Positions 5,395 to 15,200 of a stretch of DNA of 21,541 nt are shown here, one piece after another (the first letter of the stretch is position 1; every line of letters begins with the position of its first letter). Source of the stretch: a virus; IMG/VR virus record IMGVR_UViG_3300020411_000011, positions 1 to 21,541 of that record. One strand, 5' to 3'. Under the pieces are notes generated by a model. That model was not told where the DNA came from. It searched no databases and saw only the letters and a program-made list of their open reading frames with translations. Both the position numbers and the translations under genes were made by a program.

Positions 5395-6845
5395 TATAAC
5401 TCCGCTGTATAAGATATTTTAGATGAAGAATTATTTGTATACATAATTCCTCCATCACCTGAATTTGAACTCATAGAGGTAAATAGTAATTGAGTACCAT
5501 TAAGCATTGCTCTATCAATAGATACATTACTTCCTGTTACACTTTCTACATTACCATCTTCTCCATGACTATAATAATTACTTCCAGTATTTATTTCTAA
5601 AGTAGGTGCTGTTCTCATTGTTGTTGGAAAATTGTGCATCACTACAACTTCATTTGAATTATAGGAAGCTGCTATGCCTAGCATTTTATTACTACCTTCT
5701 ACATAATTTAAATAATATCTCTGACACCTAGCTAAATTATCTCCATAACTTTCATGTTGGAAAGGTGGTAAAGTAGAAGAAGTATATTCGCCTACTTCTA
5801 ATTGTATTCCTGTAATTGCCCAGTCATTCGCTGTGTTATCTTGAATATTTAAAGTACCACCAGCATTTACTTTAGTATTATCTTGTGCTTCCCAAGTACC
5901 ATGATTTGCTGTACCACTATCATAGTTACTACCACTATCTAACCACCAATTTATATTTAAACTTTTTCCGTTATCATCATCAAAAGCACCTGTCGTATCT
6001 GCACCAAATACACAAACCTTATGTTCCCATGTATTTGCACTAGAAATTGTATAGGATTGTGTGCATTGTCTATTTGAATTATCTTTATCTTTGAGTTGAA
6101 TATTTCCAGTACCTGTTTTACTTGATTTAACCCAAAAAGCTAAAGTAAACTTTTCTGCATTAGATGTACCTTTTTTAAATACTTGTAAATCTTGACCTTC
6201 TAAATTGTATTGTAAATACATATAATCGCTTGCGGCAGGAGAAGCATCAGCTACTGCACAATCTACTCTCCATGCGTTTCTAAAACCATTATCAAAAGCA
6301 TTACCACTCGTTAAACTTTCTTGTTGTAGTCTACCTTCTCCCATAGAAGAAATTGCAAAATACATTCTATCAACTCTGTAATAACCACCACTACTTTCAT
6401 CTGTTGCTGAAGTACCTCTTTGTGATACGGCACAATTTCCATTTATAATTAATGGCTTTGCATTAGGTCTTAAACTTGGAACTACACCACTAGCAATTTT
6501 ACCAGAGGTTACAGCACCATCATTTATTTTAGCTGTGGTTACTGCATCATCTTGTAAAGCACTTGTTCCAACACTTGCATCATTAGGAACTACTGAACCA
6601 TATGTTCTTCCAAGATAAGCTACTTCTACTATATCACTAGATACTAGAGTACCTCCTAAAGTTAAGGTAGTACTGGAAACAGAATAATTTGTATAATCCT
6701 GTTTGACCCCATTTACCCAAACTAAAATATCATTAACTGAACTAACAGCATAAGAAAGAGTAACAGTCGTACCAGTCGTACTGGTAAATCTATCTTTCCT
6801 TACGCTGTCATAAGCAGTTTTAGGTTTTACTCCAATATAACTCAT
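5394..6845 (-). CDS. Tail fibre protein with carbohydrate-binding-type domain (483 aa)
   Basis: Largest of the downstream fibre genes. Residues 1-80: docking domain starting MSYIGVKPKTAYDS with VWVNGVKQDYTNYSV. Residues 95-125: a short repetitive shaft (DDAVTTAKINDGAVTSGKI). From about 127 to 375: a domain pattern known from many phage fibres, with NGNCAVSQRGTS, YYRVDRMYF, LAFWVKSSKTG, W-x-HKVCVF, WAITGIQLEVGEYTSS, FQHESYGDNLARCQRYY; these resemble jelly-roll carbohydrate-binding modules. The last 100 residues include FPTTMRTAPTLEI, a usual C-terminal element. It should bind cell-surface glycans. It starts two bases after the stop of 6847-7170 and has no strong ribosome binding site, so coupling is likely. 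Confidence 0.85.
   Translation of the reverse strand: MSYIGVKPKTAYDSVRKDRFTSTTGTTVTLSYAVSSVNDILVWVNGVKQDYTNYSVSSTTLTLGGTLVSSDIVEVAYLGRTYGSVVPNDASVGTSALQDDAVTTAKINDGAVTSGKIASGVVPSLRPNAKPLIINGNCAVSQRGTSATDESSGGYYRVDRMYFAISSMGEGRLQQESLTSGNAFDNGFRNAWRVDCAVADASPAASDYMYLQYNLEGQDLQVFKKGTSNAEKFTLAFWVKSSKTGTGNIQLKDKDNSNRQCTQSYTISSANTWEHKVCVFGADTTGAFDDDNGKSLNINWWLDSGSNYDSGTANHGTWEAQDNTKVNAGGTLNIQDNTANDWAITGIQLEVGEYTSSTLPPFQHESYGDNLARCQRYYLNYVEGSNKMLGIAASYNSNEVVVMHNFPTTMRTAPTLEINTGSNYYSHGEDGNVESVTGSNVSIDRAMLNGTQLLFTSMSSNSGDGGIMYTNNSSSKISYTAEL
6764..6786. repeat. Tandem 9-bp repeat overlapping a 7-bp-stem palindrome
   Basis: CAGTCGTAC occurs twice in tandem (6764-6772 and 6773-6781), and TACCAGT-CGT-ACTGGTA (6770-6786) forms a perfect inverted repeat with a three-base loop. 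It lies about 60-80 bases inside the 5' end of fibre gene 5394-6845 and encodes a Ser/Thr/Gly-rich stretch, so biased composition may explain it. Confidence 0.4.
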
Positions 6846-6846
6846 C

Positions 6847-7170
6847 TTATGAACTTATTGCGTCTACGACAGAAACCCAAGCGTCTACACTTGAAGCTGT
6901 GTCAGATTTTACTTTTAATGCGTCACTGTTTTGCACTACTACTTTTCCTGTTCCTAATACTTGTAAAGCTCCGCCAGTTGCTATTGGAGCTCCTTTAACT
7001 AGGTAAATATCATTTGATCCATCATTAATATATACATCAACATTAATAGCTGCTGTATGAACATTAGTAACATGAATACCTACCACAGTATCATAGGAAT
7101 TAGCAGTGAACACAGTAGCCGCACTTGTACCTACATTGTTAGAGGTAAATCGTCTAAAATTCTGTGCCAT
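6847..7170 (-). CDS. Small beta-rich virion protein, fibre or neck associated (107 aa)
   Basis: The protein reads as a compact beta sandwich: FTSNNVGTSAATVFTA, VVGIHVTNVHTAAINVDVYI, IYLVKGAPIATGGALQVLG, GKVVVQNSDALKVKSD and a final strand VDAWVSVVDA. This pattern is familiar from small structural proteins found beside tail or neck genes in many marine phages, including myoviruses; no biochemical role is established as far as I know. It follows the gp17-like fibre by nine bases, with a strong AAGGAGA ribosome binding site, and precedes the large fibre gene by one base. A role as a small collar, linker or decoration protein at the fibre base is inferred from its place between two fibre genes. 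Confidence 0.75.
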   Translation of the reverse strand: MAQNFRRFTSNNVGTSAATVFTANSYDTVVGIHVTNVHTAAINVDVYINDGSNDIYLVKGAPIATGGALQVLGTGKVVVQNSDALKVKSDTASSVDAWVSVVDAISS

Positions 7171-7179
7171 TATATCTCC

Positions 7180-8580
7180 TTATAAAGCTACACTCATGGC
7201 GATTGCAAAACCAGCAGAAGCAAAACTACTTGCATCTACTGCGGCAGTTTGCCATGAACTGCCATTGTAAACTTTTAATTCGTTAGCTGAAGTGTTAAAA
7301 TACAAATCACCAGTTGTCAATGCATCACCATCATTGTCTGCACTAGGATCAGATGATTTAGCACCTAAGTATGTATCATCAAAATTATCGGCTGCTGCCT
7401 CTGCTGCTGCTTGAGCAGTTTGAGCCGCAGTTGCAGATGTTGCTGCATTGGTAGCTTGTGTACTAGCTGTTGTTGCGGATGAAGCCGCATTGGTTGCTGA
7501 AGTTGCAGCCTCACTAGCTTTCGTTGTTGCTGTCGTTGCATGACCAGAAGCAGTAGTCGCAGAACTAGCTGCCGCAGTAGCACTAGAAGCGGCATTCGTT
7601 GCCGAGGTACTTGCTTCACTTGCTTTGGTAGTAGCTGTAGTAGCAGAAGCCGCTGCATTTGTTGCAGAAGTACTAGCCTCAGATGCTTTAGTCGTTGCAG
7701 TAGTTGCAGAGCTAGCGGCTGAAGTTGCCGAACTTGCAGCATTAGTTGCTTGAGTAGAAGCAGTAGTAGCTGAACTTGCCGCAGCAGTTTCTGAACTTGC
7801 TGCCGCTGTAGCAGAACTAGCTGCCGCTGTTGCTGATGATGCTGCCGCTGAAGCACTAGACGCTGCCGCACTTGCTGAAGTCGCTGCTGCTGCCGCATCT
7901 ACTAATAAATCCCATTTAGCTACATCTGTGTTTGATGAAATTGGTTGCGATCCACTTGAGGTATGATTGGTATTACAAAGATATATATTATTATTGGAAG
8001 TATCTTTGATAATATCCCTCTGAACATATGCAGTACTTGTTGCCCAGTTACCTCTGTAGTTACCTATTTCTTGTGAAAATTCTAATCCATTTCCAGCACT
8101 GTTTACCGTTAGTAGCTTATTTGCGACCAACTCTGGAAATGTTAAACCATAAGCTGTACTTGTTGATGATTTAGATTTTACTGTATAATTGAAATCTCTT
8201 TCATTCTGTTGCATCATAGCAACAATTTTATCTAATTCTGTATTAAGTGTTTCTATTGGGAATTGACCTGAAGCTGGAAAGTCAGTACTTCTAGCTATAG
8301 GTAAATCTCTGTAAATTGTATATTTGTCATTTACAGTAGCACCAGAACCAAGGGTTATAGAACCTCCACCAGTTTCTCCAGCACCAGATACAGAGTATTG
8401 AGTAACGCCACTAGGACTAGAAGCATAGGTTAATGTAGTATCTACACCACCAGCATTAGTATTAATTACCTTAATATCTGTGGCATTAAAAAACTCAAAA
8501 GGAACTGTAAAAGAAGTTTGCGAAGCTGTAGCAGTATATTGTACTCTAGGAGAAGTATCTGATATTGTAATAGATGCCAT
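7180..8580 (-). CDS. T7 gp17-like tail fibre, shaft protein with N-terminal tail-docking domain (466 aa)
   Basis: Residues 1-150 match the pattern of the T7 tail-fibre N-terminal domain that attaches to the tail: YTATASQTSFTVPFEFFNAT, YSVSGAGETGGGSITL, YTIYRDLPIARSTDFPASGQ and LDKIVAMMQQNERDF. Residues 173-225 (YRGNWATSTAYVQRDI, IYLCNTNH, KWDLL) look like a small carbohydrate-binding-type module. Residues 233-400 are 24 uninterrupted heptads of Ala/Ser/Thr. The last 65 residues contain YLGAKSSDPSADNDGDALTT and LYFNTSANELKVYNGSSWQT, a common closing element, with no knob domain. So it probably forms the proximal fibre and shaft, with tips supplied by downstream genes. TAATG overlap joins it to the gp16-like gene; a weak AAGG precedes the start. 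Confidence 0.88.
   Translation of the reverse strand: MASITISDTSPRVQYTATASQTSFTVPFEFFNATDIKVINTNAGGVDTTLTYASSPSGVTQYSVSGAGETGGGSITLGSGATVNDKYTIYRDLPIARSTDFPASGQFPIETLNTELDKIVAMMQQNERDFNYTVKSKSSTSTAYGLTFPELVANKLLTVNSAGNGLEFSQEIGNYRGNWATSTAYVQRDIIKDTSNNNIYLCNTNHTSSGSQPISSNTDVAKWDLLVDAAAAATSASAAASSASAAASSATAAASSATAAASSETAAASSATTASTQATNAASSATSAASSATTATTKASEASTSATNAAASATTATTKASEASTSATNAASSATAAASSATTASGHATTATTKASEAATSATNAASSATTASTQATNAATSATAAQTAQAAAEAAADNFDDTYLGAKSSDPSADNDGDALTTGDLYFNTSANELKVYNGSSWQTAAVDASSFASAGFAIAMSVAL
7381..7884 (-). repeat. 24 tandem 21-bp units coding an alanine-core heptad shaft
   Basis: Within the gp17-like fibre gene, residues 233-400 divide without gaps into 24 seven-residue units such as ASSATAA, STQATNA and TTKASEA. 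Position 7 is alanine in 23 units (the last ends in Phe) and position 4 is alanine in most (exceptions E in one ASSETAA unit, Q in QTAQAAA). Alanine spaced 3 and 4 is the a/d pattern of a coiled coil with a very thin core; other positions are mainly Ser, Thr, Asn, Lys. DNA is visibly richer in G and C than its surroundings. Similar repeats are known from lambda side tail fibres. Confidence 0.85.
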
Positions 8581-11500
8581 TATTTTATACCTTTTTCAAA
8601 GCTGTCAAAAATTCCGTCTAGGTAAAATATATTCTGTAAAGGTATTAATCTACGCACATTTCTAGCTGTGTGATGATTATGTTCGCCACTTACCCAATCA
8701 GTCGTAATATTATATAATTTCTCTAATTGCCCTACAGTTGGCCCTAATACAGCTCCAGCTTTATCAAAGGAATCTGTACCATATGGTCTATTTGCTCCTA
8801 TAGTGGCCCTTAATCCAATTTTATTATTTGTTAGTCTTTCTATAGAATTATTAACATCCATAAATATACCTAATACTCCTGAACGATCTACACCATTCAT
8901 TAACTTCTCAGGCATCTTAGTTTTGCTATAATCTCTATTAAATGCTTTATGACGAACCATATCGACTATCATACCCATAGCTATCAGCATAGCTACACCA
9001 CCATAAAAACTTGCATCATTCTCTTGTAAGCCTCTAACAAACATTCTGTTATATGCTCCCATACCGAACTTCTTATACTGGGCAATAAGTGAACCCATTT
9101 CTGTACTCATCCATAAAGGCGTATCACCTTTCTGTGGTGTAACAATAGTTATATTAACATCCCTTTGAGTAGCTAGTCGTAAAGCTCTTTGAGCATCAAT
9201 ATCTGTCCATAAATCAGATTGAGATAATCGTAATTCATCTAATTCTAAATCATTGTATTTACCTGTTTTACCTTGACCATGTTGTTCAAATTGATCAGCT
9301 ATTTTTCTAGCCATCTTTTCATCAATACCTGAAGCAGCTAATTTCATTTTGTTTTGATCACTAATTATTCCTTTTGCCCAATTTTGAGATTCTTGAATAA
9401 TACGAGATTGAATAGCTAATGCAGCTTGAGCTTTTGCCCATTGGTTCCATGGACTCATTAAATTTATAACAAAGGAAGCAGCAGTAAACTTTTGGAATCC
9501 TTTTTCGAATTTATTAAAAACACCATAAACATTTTCTAAATCAGCATAAGCCATAGCTCTCGTACCGAGTAATATATCCCATGACTCTCCAGCTAATCTT
9601 GATTCATTGATTGCCATACTTTGAATTTGTTTCCATTGTTTATTGGAATACTGTTCATAAAAATTACCAAGCGTTCTTCTAAATCCACTTGTCATTACTA
9701 ATCTTGCCATATCTGGTAAAGCAGCTAAAGCACCAGTTAATTGTGTAACAGCATTAAAGTTTTTAGCTGTTCTTACTGCTTTACTAAATACTCTACTAGG
9801 ATTAGCAGGAATACCATATGTTCCTCTAATTAAATCTCTAGCATTTTCTAAATCTCTAACAACAGCTTCAGCTTCTTTTTGAATTTCTAACTTTTTCTTT
9901 TTTGTTTTAGCTCTAGTATATTTTAATTTATATTCAGCTAATACTTCTCCTATTCCAATATTCTTACCCATGTATCCACCCCACATAGTTTGATCACCAA
10001 ATACATTTGCTAGGTGAACATCAGGGCCGACACTTCTATTATAGACTTGCATTAAAGCCATAATATCATCTTCTATCCAACCATCTATCATCCATTGTTT
10101 ATAATCAAGATTAAGTTTTCTTGCTTTTAAATGACCTGATAGACCAACTGGATTTAAAACAACTTCTAAATTGTAATCATCATAATTCTTTTTTAAATCT
10201 ACTTCGGTTCTACGCATTGGTTCCCATGCTGTTTCACCTTTAAAACTTTCTACAATTTCATCTATTTCTTTTTCTGTTAATTTATCTCCATGAGATTTTC
10301 TAATAGATGCTTTAGCATACTCATCAAATGCAGCTTCTTCTGCTAAGATTCTATCCTTTTTAACAAAAACATTTAGATAGTTTTTTCGTCTAACATTTTT
10401 TTTAAGAGCTTCTAAATATTCTTCTTGCTCTAAAACCATCTTTCTAAGTTTTGCAACTTCATAATATTTTCCACGAATTTCAATTTCTTTTTTTAATAAA
10501 GGGCCTTTATATGTTTTTAATTCTTCCCAAGTCATAATAGTCTTATCTGCTTTACGAAGTCCTAATAATTTTTCTTTCAAGAAGTTAATATTTCTTTCAA
10601 CACCCCTTTCCATAATTTTAGATTCTTGGATTCTATCTGCCCATATTTTATAAAACTCTCTTACCTTTTGAGCAGCAGCCATTACCTGAGCATTATCTTC
10701 TATTGTATCATCCATTACCGCAAGAGATACCCTTCTTCTAAAATCAGTTAAAGAAATTCTGTCAGTTTTATTTTTCTGCATTTTATTCCATTTCTTTTGT
10801 TGACGAACAACTTCTGACATAGCTGTTCCTAAGAAATATCTATCTAATGCCATCTTTTCTTCGATAGCAAATTCAGTAGCAATACCTTTAATATTTTTAT
10901 TTCTAATAAAAGGTAAATGTAATACTTGGTTCATTACTTTAATAGCAGCCAAGTTTCCTGAATTAACTATTCGAGCAACTGGATTCCAATTACTACCTTC
11001 TCCTATTTTAGAAATAATTGTAGGTTTAAATCTTTCATCAGCAATATTTTCTAATAATGCTTTTTTATTTTTTATTGTTTGTAAATGATTTGCTTGAGTC
11101 CACATATCTCCTTTTTTAGTTGTATGCTTCCAAGCAATCTTACTAACTCTTACTTCATAAGCCTCCTTGCCACCTTTTTTCCAATTTTTTCTTTCAATAG
11201 CATTAGGTCTTACATACAAATGAACCAATTCATGATTAATGATATATTCTTTAAATTGTTCAAAACTTGTCCATTTTTTTCCTTTAACTAACCAAGATGT
11301 TTTATCTTTCCATAACTGTTTAATAACATGATTATTAAATGTAACAACACCAGCACCAGATTCATCATATGATTGTTTAGCGGCAGTTGGTTTCCATGTT
11401 CCATTTTTGTAATTAATGCTACCATCTTTATTTTTCATTTCAGCTTTAATAGCTTTATTACTAATAGTAACAACTTCTCCTGTTTGTATATTTCTCCATT

Positions 11501-12260
11501 TATCTGTTGGGCCATCTTTATAGGTAAAAGTTTTACCATTAAGACTTCCTTTAAAATCTGCTATTGCAGCACCATCTTCTAAATCATCTGCTAATCTTTT
11601 TTTATCTTGCCAAGTTAATTTATTTTTAAATCCATTACCAAGAATAAGAGGAAATAGAAAAGCACCACCAGTTATGTATGCACTTTCTTCTAATGTTCTA
11701 TCAGGATTAAGTCCGTGTTTTATAACTTCTTGTCCAGCTTCTAATCCAGCAGCTCTTTTAGCTGTACTCCATCTACCTCCAGTAAACACATATTTACCAG
11801 CTCTAGTAAACCATAACAAAGCTGTAGGGTCTGTTAATCCACCAAGTATTCTTCCCATCCAATAGGCAGGCCCTTGAGCTTCATGTTGAGCCTCACTATG
11901 AAACTTTCTTATAAGAGCTTGTGATTGTTCTTTGCTTGTTGAGTATTTAAAATAATCTATATACTGTGAATAAGGTTCTAAGGATGGATCATCCATATAG
12001 TTATAACTCGCATCAAAGGTTGGAGCTTGAGGAGCTTCTGTTGCTATACTTGCAGAGTATAACATAGCTCCTAAATTTTCATCTTTAAAACCTTCTGTAA
12101 AAGATTCCCATGATGGATGGTCAAAAATAGAATCTTGTAAAATATTAAATTTTAATCCGTCTTGTTTTAGGGTTTCTTGTTCTTTTTCAAACCCTACAAT
12201 ATTTTCATACGGATCAGGAAATTCTGTTTCAGCTACAGATGGATTACGCCATTGGCCCAT
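8580..12260 (-). CDS. Large internal virion (ejection) protein, gp16-like, with HExxH motif (1226 aa)
   Basis: Size and place match T7 gp16 (about 1318 aa), the ejected protein that spans the inner membrane. The C-terminal third has the pattern I associate with these proteins: LWMSTEMGSLIAQYKKFG near residue 1050, a hydrophobic stretch FYGGVAMLIAMGMIVDMV near 1085-1100, then GVDRSGVLGIFMDVNNSIER, GAVLGPTVGQLEKLY and RRLIPLQNIFYLDG. Residues 555-640 are charged and probably helical coils. Instead of the lytic transglycosylase at the N-terminus of T7 gp16, residues 230-390 hold a region with HELVH at 343-347 and possible third ligands E366 or E369, resembling a zinc metallopeptidase. Start overlaps the previous stop by one base (TAATG) with no ribosome binding site. 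The structural role is well supported; the peptidase activity is inferred. Confidence 0.85.
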   Translation of the reverse strand: MGQWRNPSVAETEFPDPYENIVGFEKEQETLKQDGLKFNILQDSIFDHPSWESFTEGFKDENLGAMLYSASIATEAPQAPTFDASYNYMDDPSLEPYSQYIDYFKYSTSKEQSQALIRKFHSEAQHEAQGPAYWMGRILGGLTDPTALLWFTRAGKYVFTGGRWSTAKRAAGLEAGQEVIKHGLNPDRTLEESAYITGGAFLFPLILGNGFKNKLTWQDKKRLADDLEDGAAIADFKGSLNGKTFTYKDGPTDKWRNIQTGEVVTISNKAIKAEMKNKDGSINYKNGTWKPTAAKQSYDESGAGVVTFNNHVIKQLWKDKTSWLVKGKKWTSFEQFKEYIINHELVHLYVRPNAIERKNWKKGGKEAYEVRVSKIAWKHTTKKGDMWTQANHLQTIKNKKALLENIADERFKPTIISKIGEGSNWNPVARIVNSGNLAAIKVMNQVLHLPFIRNKNIKGIATEFAIEEKMALDRYFLGTAMSEVVRQQKKWNKMQKNKTDRISLTDFRRRVSLAVMDDTIEDNAQVMAAAQKVREFYKIWADRIQESKIMERGVERNINFLKEKLLGLRKADKTIMTWEELKTYKGPLLKKEIEIRGKYYEVAKLRKMVLEQEEYLEALKKNVRRKNYLNVFVKKDRILAEEAAFDEYAKASIRKSHGDKLTEKEIDEIVESFKGETAWEPMRRTEVDLKKNYDDYNLEVVLNPVGLSGHLKARKLNLDYKQWMIDGWIEDDIMALMQVYNRSVGPDVHLANVFGDQTMWGGYMGKNIGIGEVLAEYKLKYTRAKTKKKKLEIQKEAEAVVRDLENARDLIRGTYGIPANPSRVFSKAVRTAKNFNAVTQLTGALAALPDMARLVMTSGFRRTLGNFYEQYSNKQWKQIQSMAINESRLAGESWDILLGTRAMAYADLENVYGVFNKFEKGFQKFTAASFVINLMSPWNQWAKAQAALAIQSRIIQESQNWAKGIISDQNKMKLAASGIDEKMARKIADQFEQHGQGKTGKYNDLELDELRLSQSDLWTDIDAQRALRLATQRDVNITIVTPQKGDTPLWMSTEMGSLIAQYKKFGMGAYNRMFVRGLQENDASFYGGVAMLIAMGMIVDMVRHKAFNRDYSKTKMPEKLMNGVDRSGVLGIFMDVNNSIERLTNNKIGLRATIGANRPYGTDSFDKAGAVLGPTVGQLEKLYNITTDWVSGEHNHHTARNVRRLIPLQNIFYLDGIFDSFEKGIK

Positions 12261-15200
12261 TAGAAATTATATTTACCTTTGCTTGTCGCACCCCACATAT
12301 TAACATGATAAGCATGACGAGCTTTATTAACATAGAAAGGTTCTAATCTTTTAAGCTCATTATAAACTCCATAAGTATTTCCTTCTTGGATATAATTATA
12401 AATAGGACTATCTAATCCAGCGTGTTCTAAACCTAGATTAGCAATTAAGTCTACCATTACTTCTCTCTGTAAAGGAGTAATAATAACATCACCATATAAG
12501 TCGTCATATTGTGTAGTTGCTAAATCATATTTCTCATCTAATAATTGATCATAATGATGAACAGGGATACCTATTTCACCATTCATTAATTTTTCTATAT
12601 CACTATCTGTGTAATCCATACTTTTTAATTTATTAATACCAGCTTCATCTAATTGTAGATTAGGCCCAATAGCTTTATAGCTATTTATATTTTTTAAATT
12701 ATCTATATATTTTTGTTCATACACATAAAAATTATCACCCACTCTATTTTGAAAAGGAACATCAAATGCTTGAGCCACACTTTTAAATTTAGTTTTAGCT
12801 AATAATGGTTGAGGATTTTCTATTTCGTTTTTCTTTTTATTAATTTCTAATGCTACCTTTTTTTGATTCTTAGTTGCTATTTCTACCCATGTATCAATAT
12901 CTTCCCAATCAGAAAATACATCTTTAAATCTTTCTATATTGTTTCCAATAGTAGCAATAAATCCATTAATAGCACTAATCATTTGATGGTCGTTTTCACC
13001 TATCTTTCCACTCTCTACTTTAACCCATCCATCCTTATCCATTTTACCAGCAAATCCAGCAGTACCTCTACTTTTACCAATATAAGTCCATAACTCTTTT
13101 GTTCCATCATCTGTAATTCTAGTTTGATATAAGCTAGATAATTGTTCCATAGTATTATCAGCAACAATTTTTCTTTTAATAGATTCTACACTAGCTTGAT
13201 TTGTATTGGTTAATAAGTTTCCAGTAGGTGACCAAGAATAACCATAGTTTTCAGGATTGCGTAATTCTTTCCAATCACCTTCTCCTGATACATCAATCAT
13301 AATATGCCATTGAGGAGTATCAGTAAATCTTGATCTTTCGTCAAACTTAAATCTTATTCCCCCTTCTTCAAATAAAGTATTTAAATTATCTAATTTTTCT
13401 CCATAATCAGCAGTACCCCAAAAATCTTCTGCTGCTTCAAAATCCATAGCATTTGTCATAGCCATAGTTTCTATAATAACATTTGCTCTTAATGTTTCAT
13501 TATTCCATCCAGTATGTTTTTGTATTCCATTATCTGTTAAGACCACACCTCTTTGATTAAACTTATGAGGATCAAACATATAATTTTCAAATTGCATATC
13601 TCCTGAGTTTAATCTTGAATACACATTATAAGTAGCAGCTTCTGCTAATTGTTCCATTCCTTCTTGATCAAATATACCACCTTTATCTCTACGCATCAGC
13701 ATAGTTTCCATTTCATTACGAATCATGGTGTTTAATACATCTTTATTATTATCTAAAGCATCACGAATAGTACTAGCTGTCCATGTCCACCATGTCGCTT
13801 GTTCTTCTCCAAACTTTTGTATATTTTCATTTGTTAATTCATACTTCCAACTTTCTAATGATTTAGGAAGTAATATTTTTTTCCATGCTTCCATTGACCA
13901 TACCCAGTCTTTTTGATCTGTAATATGATCGTTTATTTCTGCAATACGAGAATCTAACCATTGATTGTCTGCATCCCAAGTAGCTATCATATCAATAATC
14001 TTATCTTCTTCTAATTCATTTGGTTCAAAGTATCTGTTAAACCTATCAATAGCATCAGTTAAATTTCCAGTTTCTAATACTTCTGCTGCATCTTTTAATG
14101 CCATATAAGTATCACCATCTAATCCAACACCAAATCCAAGAGTATTACTTAAAGTAATTAGTCCTTTAAATTTATTAACTTGATCAGCACTTTCAGCATT
14201 TACTTTACCCATAGCTTGTACCGTTTTAATAAAGTTTGTTGGATACTGTCTTGTCTTTTGAAAAGCTAATTGAAAATTATTTAAAACAGGATCAACATTA
14301 AAAGCTCTACCACTTTCAACAGCAGTAGACATTCTTTCTATAATTTCAGAACCACTAATTTCTGCTTGTAAAGTATTAAAGTAAAAAGCATCTACTATAT
14401 CTTGCTCTGTTCCAAACTCTTGATTTCTTCCAACAATATCATGCCAAGAAAATTTGTTTTCTCTTAATGCATCAAAGTCGTCAATTAACTGATCTCTAAG
14501 AGCTAGTTTATTAATTGCTTGTTCAACTTTAACTGGATTAGGGTCAGATGTTCCATCCCCATTAAATTTTGTATAAGAAAATTCTATTTCATCTCTACTA
14601 GGAGCAATAAAGGATGCACTCATATCATTAAATGAACCTAAACCATCACTCTCCCACATAGCTGTTTTTAAACTATTAGTTAAATTTTTCTGATCTATAA
14701 CTTGTGACCATCCTAATTTAGAACGATTATATTTTGCATTAACTTGTGATTCAGCAAAACTTCTTATTTGATCTCTTTCAGCTTGAGAATGCTCATCACT
14801 TGTCCAAGCATTTAATGCAGCACCTATTCCTGTTTTTGAATTAGCAAATTCTCCATTCCACCAATCATTAATAAATTCCATAGCAGTAGCTTTTTCTGCT
14901 TCTCTATTTGCTGGATCACCAGAAATAATAAACTTAGCAAAAGCTCCTAGAATATGAGAATCTAATGTTGTGCGTTGTTTATTTAATTCAGCAAGAACAT
15001 CAGTTTCATTATAAATATCAGGATACATTTGAGTTAAATTAAGTAAACTTGCTTGGTATTCTTCAAACTGTTTATAAAGAGGCCCCATTACAAGTTCCAT
15101 TTGACCAATTATATCTCCAGCAACAGCTCTTTTACTTAAATGTTCTTTATCAAATTCTTCTGTTCCCCATAAACCTTGCAGCATTACATCTACTTCGTCT

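Noticed and set aside
1167-6845. Diversity-generating retroelement or invertible fibre switch
   Set aside because: No reverse transcriptase, recombinase, template repeat or long inverted repeats flanking the fibre genes are visible in this window.
7381-7884. CRISPR array
   Set aside because: The regular 21-bp units have no repeat/spacer structure and encode an in-frame heptad repeat.
7365-7898. Second minus-strand frame of 177 codons in the fibre repeat, rich in Gln, Leu and Arg
   Set aside because: It is the shifted frame of the 21-bp alanine/serine repeat; composition follows directly from the repeat and the main frame continues through with known fibre domains on both sides.
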